56,942 bases of DNA from Propionibacterium sp. (GTDB taxonomy: Bacteria > Actinomycetota > Actinomycetes > Propionibacteriales > Propionibacteriaceae): the NCBI GenBank assembly GCA_012839035.1, contig DUOB01000080.1, positions 1 through 56,942 of the forward strand, written 5' to 3'. This document shows, piece by piece, positions 16,316-25,043 of the stretch. The notes beneath the pieces were generated by a model. The model did no database searches and was not told the DNA's origin. It saw only the letters and a program-made list of their open reading frames with translations. Made by a program: the position numbers and the translations under genes. Position 1 is the stretch's first letter. Each line of letters starts with the position of its first letter.

Positions 16316-17431
16316 TCAGCGCAGGACGTCCCCCACGGGGGTGCAGTCCACGCCAAAAGCATCCGCGACACCCGGATGGGTGATCTGCCCGGCAGCGACA
16401 TTGAGGCCATGCGCCAGTGCGGGGTTGCTCCGCAGCGCCTCGCGCCAGCCCTGGTTGGCCAGCTGCATCACATACGGCAGCGTGGCGTTGTTGAGAGCCT
16501 GGGTGCTCGTGTTGGGCACCGCCGCCGGCATGTTCGCCACGCAATAGAACGTGCTGCCGTGCACCTGGAACGTCGGCTCGTCATGAGTGGTCGGGCGGCT
16601 GTCCTCGAAGCAGCCGCCCTGGTCAACGGCAATATCGACGAGCACCGAGCCGGGCTTCATCTGCGCGACCAGCTCGTTGTTGACGAGCCGCGGGGTGCGC
16701 GCACCCGGGATCAGCACAGCACCGATCACCAGGTCGGCCTGACGCACATGCTCGGCGATCGCGAACGAGTTGGACGCGAGCTGGTGGATGCGGTTGTTGT
16801 GGCGCCAATAGATCGAACGCAGCTTGTCGATGTCGGTGTCCAGGACGGTGACATCGGCACCCATTCCCAGCGCCGTATTGGCCGCGTGCTGTCCAGCCAC
16901 GCCACCGCCGATCACCACGACCCGCGCATTGGCCACGCCACCGACACCGCCCATGAGCACGCCTCGCCCACCCTCGGGCCTCATGAGGTGGTACGCCCCC
17001 ACCTGCGGCGCCAGGCAACCGGCGACTTCGGACATCGGATAGAGCAACGGGAGCATCCCGGAGGCCTGCTGGACGGTCTCATAGGCCAGCGCGGTGGTGC
17101 CGGACTCCATGAGTTTGTCCCCCAGCGGCCGGTCCGCGGCCAAGTGGAGATAGGCGAACAGGACCAGATCCTCGCGCAGTCGGTGGTATTCCTCCCCGAC
17201 CGGCTCCTTGACCTTGAGCACCATCTCGGCCGTCGCCCAGAGCTCATCCGCATCGTCGATGAGCGTGGCGCCCTGGCGCCTGTACTCCTCATCGCTGATC
17301 GACGAACCCAACCCTGCTCCCGACTGGACCAGGATCTCGTGTCCCGCCGCGGTTAGTTCCGCGACCCCGGCCGGAGTGAGTCCAACACGGTTTTCATTGT
17401 TCTTGACCTCTGTGGGGATCCCGATGCGCAT
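16316..17431 (-). CDS. ald: Alanine dehydrogenase
   Basis: 371-residue NAD-dependent enzyme interconverting L-alanine and pyruvate plus ammonia. MRIGIPTEVKNNENRVGLTP opens the family; Arg15, Lys75 and His96 fall at the positions of the substrate-binding and catalytic residues of mycobacterial Ald. The Rossmann motif is at VVVIGGGVAGQHAA, and VLVDIAVDQGGCFEDSRPTTH holds the catalytic Asp. The start has no Shine-Dalgarno; TAGCCT lies 6 nt upstream, compatible with leaderless initiation. Confidence 0.97.
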   Translation of the reverse strand: MRIGIPTEVKNNENRVGLTPAGVAELTAAGHEILVQSGAGLGSSISDEEYRRQGATLIDDADELWATAEMVLKVKEPVGEEYHRLREDLVLFAYLHLAADRPLGDKLMESGTTALAYETVQQASGMLPLLYPMSEVAGCLAPQVGAYHLMRPEGGRGVLMGGVGGVANARVVVIGGGVAGQHAANTALGMGADVTVLDTDIDKLRSIYWRHNNRIHQLASNSFAIAEHVRQADLVIGAVLIPGARTPRLVNNELVAQMKPGSVLVDIAVDQGGCFEDSRPTTHDEPTFQVHGSTFYCVANMPAAVPNTSTQALNNATLPYVMQLANQGWREALRSNPALAHGLNVAAGQITHPGVADAFGVDCTPVGDVLR

Positions 17432-17437
17432 TCCCGA

Positions 17438-17443
17438 AGGCTA
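17438..17443 (-). promoter_or_regulatory. -10 element of ald, leaderless type
   Basis: Minus-strand TAGCCT followed by TCGGGA and the ald ATG: a TANNNT hexamer 6 nt from the start codon, with no ribosome binding site between. Confidence 0.45.
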
Positions 17444-17520
17444 GACCCAAAATGAGTGCGGCCGGGAGCCGCTGGCCTATGCTCCCGGGGTTTGGGAAAC
17501 GCCCGCAAGCAAGGAGAAAT

Positions 17521-18357
17521 ATGCGTATCGCCACCTTCAACGTCAACGGGATCCGGGCGGCCCACCGGCGGGGGTTCCGAAGCTGGCTCGACCGCTCCGA
17601 CCTCGATGTCGTGGCGCTGCAGGAGATGCGCTGCCCGCCGGCGGAAGTCCCGGCCGAGGCGGTCGACGGCTATCACCTCGCCTACGACCCCGGCGCCATC
17701 GCCGGACGCAACGGCGTCGCCCTTCTGACGCGCACGGAGCCCCTGGCCGTCCGGCACGGTTTCGGCAACCGTGAGTTCGACGGCGAGGGCCGCTACCTCG
17801 AGGTGGATCTCCCGGACGTGACGATCGGCTCGCTCTATCTGCCGAAGGGCGGAACGCCGTTCGAGGACGCGGCCTCGGAGGTCAAGTATCGCCGCAAGCT
17901 CCGCTTCCTGGCGTCCTTCCAGCATCACCTGACCAGATCCCGGCGACAGGCGCTGGCCGCCGGCCGGGAGTTCCTCGTGATGGGCGATTTCAACATCGCC
18001 CACACCGAACTGGACCTCAAGAACTGGAAGGCCAACCGCCGCTCGGAAGGTTTCCTGCCCGAGGAGCGGGAGTGGTTCACCGGCATCCTGGGCACGCGTC
18101 GCCTCGTCGATGTCGTACGCCGCCTCCACCCCGAGACCTCCGGTCCCTATTCATGGTGGTCCTGGCGCGGGCGTTCCTGGGACACCGATGCCGGCTGGCG
18201 GATCGACTATCACCTCGCCTCCCCGGGGCTGGCGCACCGCGCCCTCGCGGGCGGCACGCACCGCGACGAGTCCTACGAGACGCGAATGTCCGACCACGCA
18301 CCGGTGGTGGTGGAGTACGCAGACCCTGCTGCCGATCACACTTCGGTGAGGCAATAA
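17521..18357 (+). CDS. Exodeoxyribonuclease III / AP endonuclease
   Basis: 278-residue ExoIII-type enzyme for base-excision repair. MRIATFNVNGIRAAHRRG supplies the N-terminal metal-binding Asn, LQEMRCP the metal-binding Glu, LVMGDFNIAHTELDLKNWK the Asp-Asn pair and MSDHAPVVVEY the catalytic Asp-His. GAGGAGAAAT-like AAGGAGAAAT directly precedes the ATG. Divergent from ald. Either xthA or an exoA-type symbol could apply, so none is given. Confidence 0.95.
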   Translation: MRIATFNVNGIRAAHRRGFRSWLDRSDLDVVALQEMRCPPAEVPAEAVDGYHLAYDPGAIAGRNGVALLTRTEPLAVRHGFGNREFDGEGRYLEVDLPDVTIGSLYLPKGGTPFEDAASEVKYRRKLRFLASFQHHLTRSRRQALAAGREFLVMGDFNIAHTELDLKNWKANRRSEGFLPEEREWFTGILGTRRLVDVVRRLHPETSGPYSWWSWRGRSWDTDAGWRIDYHLASPGLAHRALAGGTHRDESYETRMSDHAPVVVEYADPAADHTSVRQ

Positions 18358-18430
18358 CATCGGCCGGGGTCGGGATAGTCGAGCGTACGCTGCACCGCGG
18401 TTGGGCACTCCGCGGTTGCACTGTCCGGAA

Positions 18431-18474
18431 TCGCACGACACAAGGGGTCCGAGGACGTGGGTCAGGTCGTGCGA
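18431..18474. repeat. Inverted repeat upstream of the mini binding protein gene
   Basis: Perfect 9-bp arms TCGCACGAC (18431-18439) and GTCGTGCGA (18466-18474), 26 bp apart, 37 bp before the lipoprotein start. A 15-bp imperfect direct repeat, CCGCGGTTGGGCACT then CCGCGGTTGCACT, precedes it near 18400-18420. It could be an operator or the terminator of the exonuclease gene; no T-run follows. Confidence 0.4.
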
Positions 18475-18510
18475 TGAATAGGGATCGACGCAGTTGGGTA
18501 GGGGGCGGTT

Positions 18511-18987
18511 ATGCGCATCGTCTTCTGCCCGTGCCTGGTCCTGGTCTTCCTGCTGACCGGCTGTGGGCTCCGGGTGCCGACTGATCCGCGGGGCACCTTG
18601 GATGCTGTCCGCGCCAGTCAGGAGCTCACGGTCGGGGTTTCCCATGCCCCACCCTGGACCGTGGTGCGCGGCAGCCGCATCACTGGCACCGAAGTCGATC
18701 TGGTCAGGACCTTCGCGGCACGCCTCGGCGCCGATCCGCGCTGGGTGGTCGGGGGCGAGCAACACCTGGTCGATCAACTCGAACAGGGAGAGATCCACCT
18801 GATCATCGGTGGCATCACCACCGACACGCCCTGGACGACCAAGGTGTCGCCCACCCGCAGCTATGCCCGATCCGTCGATAACGAGGGCAAGGAACACAAA
18901 CACGTGATGCTGGTGCAGTTCGGGGAGAACGAGTTCCTCAGCGAGCTCGAACGCTACCTCGACGAGCGGTCGGGCAAGCTCCGGTGA
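18511..18987 (+). CDS. Short family 3 solute-binding-like lipoprotein
   Basis: 158-residue predicted lipoprotein: hydrophobic signal VFCPCLVLVFLLTGC with lipobox LTGC. The body resembles the first lobe of amino-acid binding proteins (SBP_bac_3): ELTVGVSHAPPWTVV, TGTEVDLVRTFAARLG and QGEIHLIIGGITTDTPW. It then jumps to the typical C-terminus (QFGENEFLSELERYLDERSG). About 80-100 residues of the second lobe are missing compared with the usual 240-260. The stop overlaps the CDF-like gene start as GTGA, so it is probably a dedicated partner of that transporter. Function unknown. Confidence 0.7.
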   Translation: MRIVFCPCLVLVFLLTGCGLRVPTDPRGTLDAVRASQELTVGVSHAPPWTVVRGSRITGTEVDLVRTFAARLGADPRWVVGGEQHLVDQLEQGEIHLIIGGITTDTPWTTKVSPTRSYARSVDNEGKEHKHVMLVQFGENEFLSELERYLDERSGKLR

Positions 18988-19967
18988 TCCGACTCACGAG
19001 CAGTGACCTGCCGCCCGAGCAGCAGGAGGCCCACCGAAAGGCCACGCGGCTGGAGTGGATCTCGATCGGCTACGTGATCAGCGCGGTCGCACTTGTCCTG
19101 CTGGTGATGGGGAATTCCCAGGCGATGCGGGCCGCGTGGCTGGAGGACATGCTCAGCCTGTTGCCGCCGATCGCCTTCCTCATCGGCCGTCGGCTGGTGC
19201 GCCGGGAACCGGACATCGAGCACCCCTATGGCTGGCACCGCACCATGGGCGCGGGCCATCTCGCGAGCTCGCTCGCCCTGTTGGCGATGGGCGCATTCGT
19301 CGTGATCGAGTCGTCGATCGCGTTGGTGAAGGCGGAATATCCGACCATCGGGACGCTGAATCTCTTCGGCATCACGTTCTGGCAGGGCTGGGCGATGATC
19401 GCCGTGCTCGCGTACACGGGAATCCCGAACATCATCATCGGCCACCACAAGATCAAGCTGGCCGAGTCGCTGCACGACCGGGTGCTGCATGCCGACGGGG
19501 AGATGAACAAGGACGACTGGGCCACGGCCAGCGGCGCCATCATCGGCGTCATCGGCGTCGGGCTCGGAATCTGGTGGCTGGACGCCGCCATCGCCGTCGC
19601 CATCGGCGCCTCGGTCGTGCGCGACGGCGTCCGGAACGTCCGCGCCGCGGTCAACGGGCTGCTGGACGTGCGGGCGCGCACCACCGACAACTCCGAGGTC
19701 CATCCGCTGCTGCCGCAGATCAACACCCGCCTCCGCGAGCTGCCGTGGGTCCGGGACGCCGGCTGCCGTGTCCGCGACCAGGGTCACGTCTTCCACGTCG
19801 AGGCCTTCGTGGAGACGGACGGCGCCGTGGACACCGCTATGTTGCGGCAGGCCCACGACCGTGTGTGCGCGATCGACTGGAAGCTGGACGACGTGGTGGT
19901 GATCCCGGTCCACGAGTTGCCCGCAACCCTGGACAGGTCCGCGCGCCCGGAGCAGCCGCCGCAGTGA
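18984..19967 (+). CDS. Cation diffusion facilitator-like transporter, divergent metal site
   Basis: 327-residue membrane protein with about six transmembrane segments and a cytosolic C-terminal domain. EHPYGWHRTMGAGHLASSLALL matches the CDF family pattern after TM2, and the C-terminal domain ends with the expected ferredoxin-like segment (VRDQGHVFHVEAFVETDG). The metal-site residues differ from the usual HxxxD pairs: TM2 has LEDMLS (Glu54, Asp55) and the TM5 region reads HADGEMNKDDW, with Met174 apparently replacing the usual His. The substrate may therefore not be zinc. Coupled to the mini binding protein by a GTGA overlap. Confidence 0.75.
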   Translation: MIRLTSSDLPPEQQEAHRKATRLEWISIGYVISAVALVLLVMGNSQAMRAAWLEDMLSLLPPIAFLIGRRLVRREPDIEHPYGWHRTMGAGHLASSLALLAMGAFVVIESSIALVKAEYPTIGTLNLFGITFWQGWAMIAVLAYTGIPNIIIGHHKIKLAESLHDRVLHADGEMNKDDWATASGAIIGVIGVGLGIWWLDAAIAVAIGASVVRDGVRNVRAAVNGLLDVRARTTDNSEVHPLLPQINTRLRELPWVRDAGCRVRDQGHVFHVEAFVETDGAVDTAMLRQAHDRVCAIDWKLDDVVVIPVHELPATLDRSARPEQPPQ

Positions 19968-20001
19968 GGTCCTCTCTGCGATGCCCCACACGGAGCCACC
20001 G

Positions 20002-20030
20002 CGGGTCGAGCAGGACGCGAACTCGACCCG
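20002..20030. terminator. Hairpin between convergent genes
   Basis: Perfect 9-bp stem CGGGTCGAG (20002-20010) and CTCGACCCG (20022-20030) with an 11-nt loop, between the convergent CDF-like and acyl-CoA dehydrogenase genes. No T-run on either side, as often in high-GC genomes. Confidence 0.5.
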
Positions 20031-20041
20031 GGCCGAGCCGC

Positions 20042-22033
20042 TCAGGCGCGCTCGAGCAGCGGGCAATCCAGCCACGCATCGGCGATCCCGAAGGCACCGA
20101 CCAGTGCCTCCGCCTGAGGTGCCAGTTCGGCGCACAGCTCGTCCACCCTGCGAGTGACTTCCTTCGATTGGGCGGCGGAGATCCGCCCGTGTTCCAGGAA
20201 CCACGCCGCGTTCGTCTCCACCGTGGAATAGACGAACAGATCACACAATGAGCCGAGCAGTTCCCGACAGGCGCCGTCCTCGCACTCCTCGGTCGCGGAT
20301 GCGAAGGCCTCCAGCAGGATGCGGTCGATGTGCGCCCACGCGGCCGCGAGCATATGCGGCTGGACATCGTCGAGCACTCCGACGGGATCGACCTTGAAGT
20401 CGTCGGCCCGGGCACGCATGCGCGCCGCCAACCCGGCAAGGGTGTGCTCGTCCCGGTCCTCGAACATCGCCAACTGACCGCCCCGCTCCGCCAGCGCGTT
20501 GTCCGCGTCCCGCCCCGGCGCACCGGCCATGAGCCGCTGGATGATCGTGCCGCCGAAGGCCCGCTCGACAACGGTCTCGGCGACGTTGCGCGCGGCGAAC
20601 CGGATCATGGCGGCAGTGTCGAACGACTGGAATGAATCCCTGTACCTCGTCAGCAACCCCTTCGCCACCAGCTGCAGCAGCACCGTGTTGTCGCCCTCGA
20701 AGGTCGTGAACACGTCGGTGTCGTTCTTGAGCGCCCCGAACCGGTTCTCCCAGATGTAGCCGGCGCCGCCGCACGCTTCCCGGCATGTCTGGATCGTCCG
20801 GGTCGCATGATCGGTGTTGGCGATCTTCAGCGACGCCGCCCGCTCCTCGATCCGACGGACGCGCTCCTCGTCGATCTCTGCGGCATCGACCTGCCCGGTC
20901 CCCGCGCTCTCCGCCTTCGCCTGGTCCTGTTCCAGCGCGTGCAGATCCTCGATCAGCATGTTCGTCGCGAGCGCGAGCGCATAGCTCCGGGCGAGCGGCA
21001 CGAGCAGTCGGCGCCGGTGGGTCGCATAGTCGATGAGCCGGATGCCCGCGGCGTGCGCGTCCGGCAGCCCCGCGGCATCACCATTCGGGGGCCGCAGGAA
21101 CTGCCTCCGTCGCACCGCATAACGAATCGCGAGCGTGAGCCCATTGCGGGTCGCGGCCCCGGCTGCCGCCCCGACCGACACCCGTCCCCGGACCAGGGTT
21201 CCGAGCATGGAGAAGAACCGGCGGGCATCGTTGTCGATCACCGACTCATAGACCCCGTCGTCATCGATGGCACCGAAACGGTCGAGGAGGTTCGCGCGGG
21301 GCACGCGTACGTGATCGAAGACAATCTCGCCGTTGTCCACCCCCGGCAGCCCCATCTTGGGCCCGCAGTCGCGAAGGGTCACTCCCCGCCGCGCGACGCC
21401 CCGGGAGTCACGGATCGGCACCAGCACGCAGTGCACGCCATGCGACTCACCGTCGACGATGAGCTGGGCGAACACCGCCGCCATCGTGCCGTCCCGCGCC
21501 GCGTTGCCGATGTAGTCCTTCGTCGCAGCCGCCGTCGGCGTGTGGACGACGATCATGTCGGTCTCCGGGTCATAGGTCGCGGTCGTACGCAGGTTCGCTA
21601 CGTCGGAGCCCCCACCGGTCTCGGTCATGGCGAAACAGCCGAGGAGGTCGCCTCTCTCGATCCGGGGAAGGTACGCGCTGTGGTGCCATTGGGTGCCCAA
21701 CCCTGCGATGGCGCCGCCGAAGAGCCCGATCTGCACACCGAACTTGACGAACAGGGACAGATCGACATGGGCGAGGGTCTCGAAGAAGGTGAGGGAAGCG
21801 CCGACGTCGCCGCGGTTGCCCCGCTGGGCGGAGAGGCCGGTCTCGGTCCAGTCCTCGCGCAGGAGCGCCAGGAGCTGCCGAGTGGTCCGCGCGCGATAGT
21901 CGGTGATCGACAACGGTTCGATCGGTGTGGCCCAGTCAGCGGTCCCGAGCTCGTCGCGCACTCGGTCGCGCATCGCGGCCCAGCGGCCATCGAGGATCCG
22001 GCGGAGTGTGAGGACAGCGTTGTCGTCAGCCAT
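20042..22033 (-). CDS. Acyl-CoA dehydrogenase/oxidase family protein
   Basis: 663-residue flavoprotein, longer than simple acyl-CoA dehydrogenases (about 380) and close to acyl-CoA oxidases. FAMTETGGGSDVANLRTTATYD is the FAD/substrate-binding segment, and REACGGAGYIWENRFGALKNDTDVFTTFEGDNTVLLQLVAKGLL contains the oxidase-type catalytic Glu (TFEGDN). The C-terminal 200 residues form the extra oxidase domain. Probably acts in fatty-acid beta-oxidation; whether it reduces oxygen or an electron carrier is undecided. No Shine-Dalgarno; TAGTGT lies 6 nt before the ATG. Confidence 0.9.
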   Translation of the reverse strand: MADDNAVLTLRRILDGRWAAMRDRVRDELGTADWATPIEPLSITDYRARTTRQLLALLREDWTETGLSAQRGNRGDVGASLTFFETLAHVDLSLFVKFGVQIGLFGGAIAGLGTQWHHSAYLPRIERGDLLGCFAMTETGGGSDVANLRTTATYDPETDMIVVHTPTAAATKDYIGNAARDGTMAAVFAQLIVDGESHGVHCVLVPIRDSRGVARRGVTLRDCGPKMGLPGVDNGEIVFDHVRVPRANLLDRFGAIDDDGVYESVIDNDARRFFSMLGTLVRGRVSVGAAAGAATRNGLTLAIRYAVRRRQFLRPPNGDAAGLPDAHAAGIRLIDYATHRRRLLVPLARSYALALATNMLIEDLHALEQDQAKAESAGTGQVDAAEIDEERVRRIEERAASLKIANTDHATRTIQTCREACGGAGYIWENRFGALKNDTDVFTTFEGDNTVLLQLVAKGLLTRYRDSFQSFDTAAMIRFAARNVAETVVERAFGGTIIQRLMAGAPGRDADNALAERGGQLAMFEDRDEHTLAGLAARMRARADDFKVDPVGVLDDVQPHMLAAAWAHIDRILLEAFASATEECEDGACRELLGSLCDLFVYSTVETNAAWFLEHGRISAAQSKEVTRRVDELCAELAPQAEALVGAFGIADAWLDCPLLERA

Positions 22034-22039
22034 GCACTG

Positions 22040-22045
22040 ACACTA
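22040..22045 (-). promoter_or_regulatory. -10 element of the acyl-CoA oxidase-like gene, leaderless type
   Basis: Minus-strand TAGTGT, then CAGTGC and the ATG. TANNNT at 6 nt from the start codon with no ribosome binding site. Confidence 0.45.
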
Positions 22046-22056
22046 CGCACCCAGCC

Positions 22057-23640
22057 TCATCGACGAGAGACGGCCTCCTGGATCGCCTCGGCATCGTGAT
22101 CGGCGACCTCGGCGCGCTCGCTGCGGGGGCGGGGGTAGTGCCGGAAGTGTCGTCGGTCGTGGGCCAGGATCATCCAGGCCACGACGGCCACGGCCGCCAC
22201 ACCGACCGCGGTGAGATCGTTGCGCCACGAGAAGCTCACCGCGGAATAGGTCAGCAGCCCGATCGAGGCCCACGACGAGATCCGCACGATCCTCGGCGAG
22301 GGCCGGGAGAAGGCCAGGAACACCGCGGGCCAGGTGAGATACCAGGGATGCAGCGCGGGACTGCCGAGGATCAGCGCCATCCAGGCATAGACGAGGAACC
22401 GCATGGGCCGGGTCGGTGCCATCCGCACGAGCATCACCAGGATCAGCAGCACCATGATCACCATGGCGATCTGCCGGCTGAGGCGGACCATGCCGAGTGC
22501 CTCGCGGTGGTAGCCGAGATCGTTGAGGATGATCCTCGCCAGGTCGCCCAACAGCGTCGGTGGGGAGATCGTCGACACCATCCCGGGCACGTTGATGGCC
22601 TGGATCCAGCCCCAGCCCTGCGCCCCGGGTAGGCACGCGAGGGTGATGAGGGTGAAGGCCAGCACCATCACGAGCGTGGCCACGAAGACCCGCCAGCCGG
22701 CCTGCCACAACCGTCCGAACGGGGTGGCGGCGGTGCGGCGTACCCCCCAACCCAACAGGGCGACCGGCACGATCGCGAGAATCGCGGGGATCTTGACCGC
22801 AGCGGCCGCCGCAACCAGCACGCACCCGAGCAGGAACCGGCGTCTGGCCGCAGCCAGCAGCCCGAGCGAGATGAAGCCGATCATCACCGCGTCGTTGTGC
22901 GCGCCACCGACGAGATGGGCAATCGCGAGCGGGTTGACGAGCCCGAACCACATCGCCCGCCGCGGGGAGACGCGGAGTCGTTCGGCGAGGATGGGGATCG
23001 TGTACGCGGTCGCGACGATCCCGGCGATCGCCAGCATCCGCATCCCGACCGCCGACGACCAATAGGGCGAGTGCCCGAACACGTCGACGACGAGATGGGA
23101 CAGTTGCAGGCTCAACGGCCCATAGGGCGCGCGCGTGAACCGCCACACCTCCACGACCTGTTCGCCCCAACGGTTCTGGAGCATCCCGGCGCCCATCTGA
23201 TAGGGGTTGAGGCCCTCGTGGACCATGTACCCCTCGGCGGCATAGGCGTACGCGTCATGGCTGAAGATCGGCGGTGCGAGCAGCATCGGCAGGGACCAGA
23301 GCGCGAGGACGGCTCGGAAGTCAACCTCCGGGGCACCGTCGATGGGGCGGATCCGGAACCAGGCATCCATCACCAGGAGCACCCCGGTGAGAGCGGCGAC
23401 GGTGCCGAGGGTGGGCCCGAGCCAGGAATATTCGCGGAATGCCCCGAGCACCCGCCACCAGGGGCTGTTGGCCGGCAGGAACGCGGGCGAGAGGCCACCG
23501 ATCGCGATGAGCAGGCAGCCGATCATGCCCCGCCGGACCCAGGTGACTCGGTAGGCCTCGAACAGCGCCTCCGTCGCCCGCTGCTGGAGCTCGTTCCCCC
23601 GCGCCATGAACCGGCGACAGAGCGGTCCGGCCCAGCTCAT
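22057..23640 (-). CDS. MptB-like polyprenol-phosphomannose-dependent alpha-1,6-mannosyltransferase
   Basis: 527-residue GT-C glycosyltransferase with about twelve membrane segments. The first periplasmic loop carries the catalytic-type Asp in [24 protein letters not shown], and [23 protein letters not shown] and [18 protein letters not shown] match the MptA/MptB group, which builds the mannan core of lipoglycans from polyprenyl-phosphomannose outside the membrane. The ATG at 23638-23640 overlaps the nuoI-like stop as ATGA. A longer in-frame ORF upstream is a shadow of the nuo genes. Translational coupling to respiratory-type genes is unusual. Confidence 0.85.
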   Translation of the reverse strand: MSWAGPLCRRFMARGNELQQRATEALFEAYRVTWVRRGMIGCLLIAIGGLSPAFLPANSPWWRVLGAFREYSWLGPTLGTVAALTGVLLVMDAWFRIRPIDGAPEVDFRAVLALWSLPMLLAPPIFSHDAYAYAAEGYMVHEGLNPYQMGAGMLQNRWGEQVVEVWRFTRAPYGPLSLQLSHLVVDVFGHSPYWSSAVGMRMLAIAGIVATAYTIPILAERLRVSPRRAMWFGLVNPLAIAHLVGGAHNDAVMIGFISLGLLAAARRRFLLGCVLVAAAAAVKIPAILAIVPVALLGWGVRRTAATPFGRLWQAGWRVFVATLVMVLAFTLITLACLPGAQGWGWIQAINVPGMVSTISPPTLLGDLARIILNDLGYHREALGMVRLSRQIAMVIMVLLILVMLVRMAPTRPMRFLVYAWMALILGSPALHPWYLTWPAVFLAFSRPSPRIVRISSWASIGLLTYSAVSFSWRNDLTAVGVAAVAVVAWMILAHDRRHFRHYPRPRSERAEVADHDAEAIQEAVSRR

Positions 23641-23996
23641 GCGAGGTCCTCGATCTCGTGGACCAGGTCCGTCAACGCGCTCGCGGCGGGCATGGCGTCG
23701 TGCCGCCATTCGAGGGCGTCGAAGGGGCATTCCTCGACGCAGATGCCGCAGTACATGCACAGCGACCAGTCGATCGCGAACCGGTCGAGGACGTTGATCG
23801 TCCGTTCCCGCATGCCGCGGCCGGTCAGTTGCGCGGGTGCGTCGGGATCGACCTCGGTGTGGGAGTCGATGTGGATGCACCACACCGGGCATTCGCGCGC
23901 GCAGATCATGCACGAGGTGCATTTGTCCTCGATCAGCCGGATCCGGGCATGCGCGTCCCCGGCCGTCGCACGAGCGGTGGGTGGGGCCTCGGTCAT
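23637..23996 (-). CDS. NuoI-like protein with two 4Fe-4S clusters
   Basis: 119-residue ferredoxin-like protein. Two cluster motifs are complete: [16 protein letters not shown] (residues about 26-41) and [18 protein letters not shown] (about 79-96). The second, with its FDALEW ending, is the form seen in NuoI, the 23-kDa complex I subunit that passes electrons toward NuoB. Lacks the N-terminal membrane-associated helix region of full NuoI (about 160-180 residues). Overlaps nuoC-like upstream and mptB-like downstream by 4 nt each. Confidence 0.85.
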   Translation of the reverse strand: MTEAPPTARATAGDAHARIRLIEDKCTSCMICARECPVWCIHIDSHTEVDPDAPAQLTGRGMRERTINVLDRFAIDWSLCMYCGICVEECPFDALEWRHDAMPAASALTDLVHEIEDLA

Positions 23997-24544
23997 CGTC
24001 GCCTCCGCACGCGGCCGCCCCGGGCGCTCTGGACGATGTCGGCGGGGTCCGCAGGGTCGGCTGCGGGATCGCGGTTGCCCCAGATGTCCGGATCGGGTAC
24101 GCCCGGTGGGGCCATCCTGCGCCGGCCGGCTGCGGCGCCGGTCTCCCCCGGCTCCTTGGAACCCGGCCAGGCGATGGCCGCGCGTGCGCCGAGCACCTCG
24201 TCCTTGCGCAGGGGGTGGCCGCCATAGCGTCGGGGCAGGAGGAGCGGCGTGCCGTCCCCGCCCAGGAAATCGACGCCGAACAGGTCGTGGATCTCCCGCT
24301 CCGCCCAGCCGGCGCCGGCGAAGATCCCGGAGAGCGTCGGCACCTGCGGATCATCGCGGTCGGCGCGGGTCTCGAGCCGGCGGGTCTCACCGGTCTCGCG
24401 GTTGAGCACCTGCAGGACCAGACGGAACTCGTTGCTCCGGCCGATCTCGTCGACGCAGTCGAGCCAGTCGAAATAGCGGAAGCCGGCGTCCCGAACGCTC
24501 GTGACAGTCGTGGCCCAATCGGTCACCGGCACCTGTTCGTTCAT
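23993..24544 (-). CDS. NuoC-like 30-kDa subunit protein
   Basis: 183-residue protein. [13 protein letters not shown] in the N-half and [19 protein letters not shown] with [14 protein letters not shown] in the C-half match the NuoC/30-kDa signature (ERExYDLFGIxFxGHPxLRR). It ends in a Pro/Arg-rich tail of about 45 residues with no similarity I recognise. In complex I and group 4 hydrogenases NuoC supports NuoD, but no nuoD is found here. Overlaps nuoB- and nuoI-like genes by ATGA. Confidence 0.85.
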   Translation of the reverse strand: MNEQVPVTDWATTVTSVRDAGFRYFDWLDCVDEIGRSNEFRLVLQVLNRETGETRRLETRADRDDPQVPTLSGIFAGAGWAEREIHDLFGVDFLGGDGTPLLLPRRYGGHPLRKDEVLGARAAIAWPGSKEPGETGAAAGRRRMAPPGVPDPDIWGNRDPAADPADPADIVQSARGGRVRRRR

Positions 24545-24942
24545 GCCTCCACCTGCTCTGCACGCGGGGACATCCGGAGCGACCGCAGGGCCTCACGGAG
24601 CGCGGTCGGAGTGGGCGGGCAGCCGGGCACGAACAGATCGACCTCGACGATCTGGGCGATGCCCTTGGTGACGGCGTACGAATCCCAATAGGGACCACCC
24701 GCCGATGCGCAGGCGCCGAACGAGATGACCCGGGCAGCGGGCACCTGCCCGAAGATGTTCCGCACGATCGGAAGGACGGTGTCGGTGACCGTGCCGGAGA
24801 CGACGATCACGACGTTGTCGTCCGCACGCAGATCGGAGAGGGGCAGGCCCGCCGCAGCCGCTTCGACCTCCAGGGCGCAGCAGGCCAGGGCGATGTCGAT
24901 GACGACCAGCGAGCGGTCGCCGAACCAGTCCCAGCAGCGCAC
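24541..24942 (-). CDS. NuoB-like 20-kDa subunit protein
   Basis: 133-residue protein with all four cysteines of the N2 cluster of complex I: the CC pair in LACCALE, Cys in SFGACASAGGPYWDSY and Cys in VPGCPPTPTAL. I prefer GTG at 24940-24942 because TACGCT, a good -10, lies 6 nt upstream and there is no Shine-Dalgarno for the alternatives (GTG at 24963, TTG at 24975). The shorter N-terminus lacks part of the usual 30-50 residues before the CC pair. First gene of the nuoB-C-I-mptB cluster. Confidence 0.85.
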   Translation of the reverse strand: MRCWDWFGDRSLVVIDIALACCALEVEAAAAGLPLSDLRADDNVVIVVSGTVTDTVLPIVRNIFGQVPAARVISFGACASAGGPYWDSYAVTKGIAQIVEVDLFVPGCPPTPTALREALRSLRMSPRAEQVEA

Positions 24943-24948
24943 CGGGCC

Positions 24949-24954
24949 AGCGTA
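24949..24954 (-). promoter_or_regulatory. -10 element of the nuoB-like cluster, leaderless type
   Basis: Minus-strand TACGCT, then GGCCCG and GTG. It supports the internal GTG as the true start of the nuoB-like gene. If the longer starts are used, this hexamer is just coding sequence. Confidence 0.4.
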
Positions 24955-25043
24955 CCCAGTCACGCCCCGCAACAACGGCCGCCGCCGACACCGTGACAGG
25001 TGCAGGCGGCGGCCGGTGCAGGATCAGGCGAGACGGGACGGGG

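Noticed and set aside
23641..24390. N-terminal extension of the mannosyltransferase frame
   Set aside because: It is a frame-shifted reading of the nuoB, nuoC and nuoI-like genes. The mannosyltransferase start overlaps the nuoI-like stop as ATGA.
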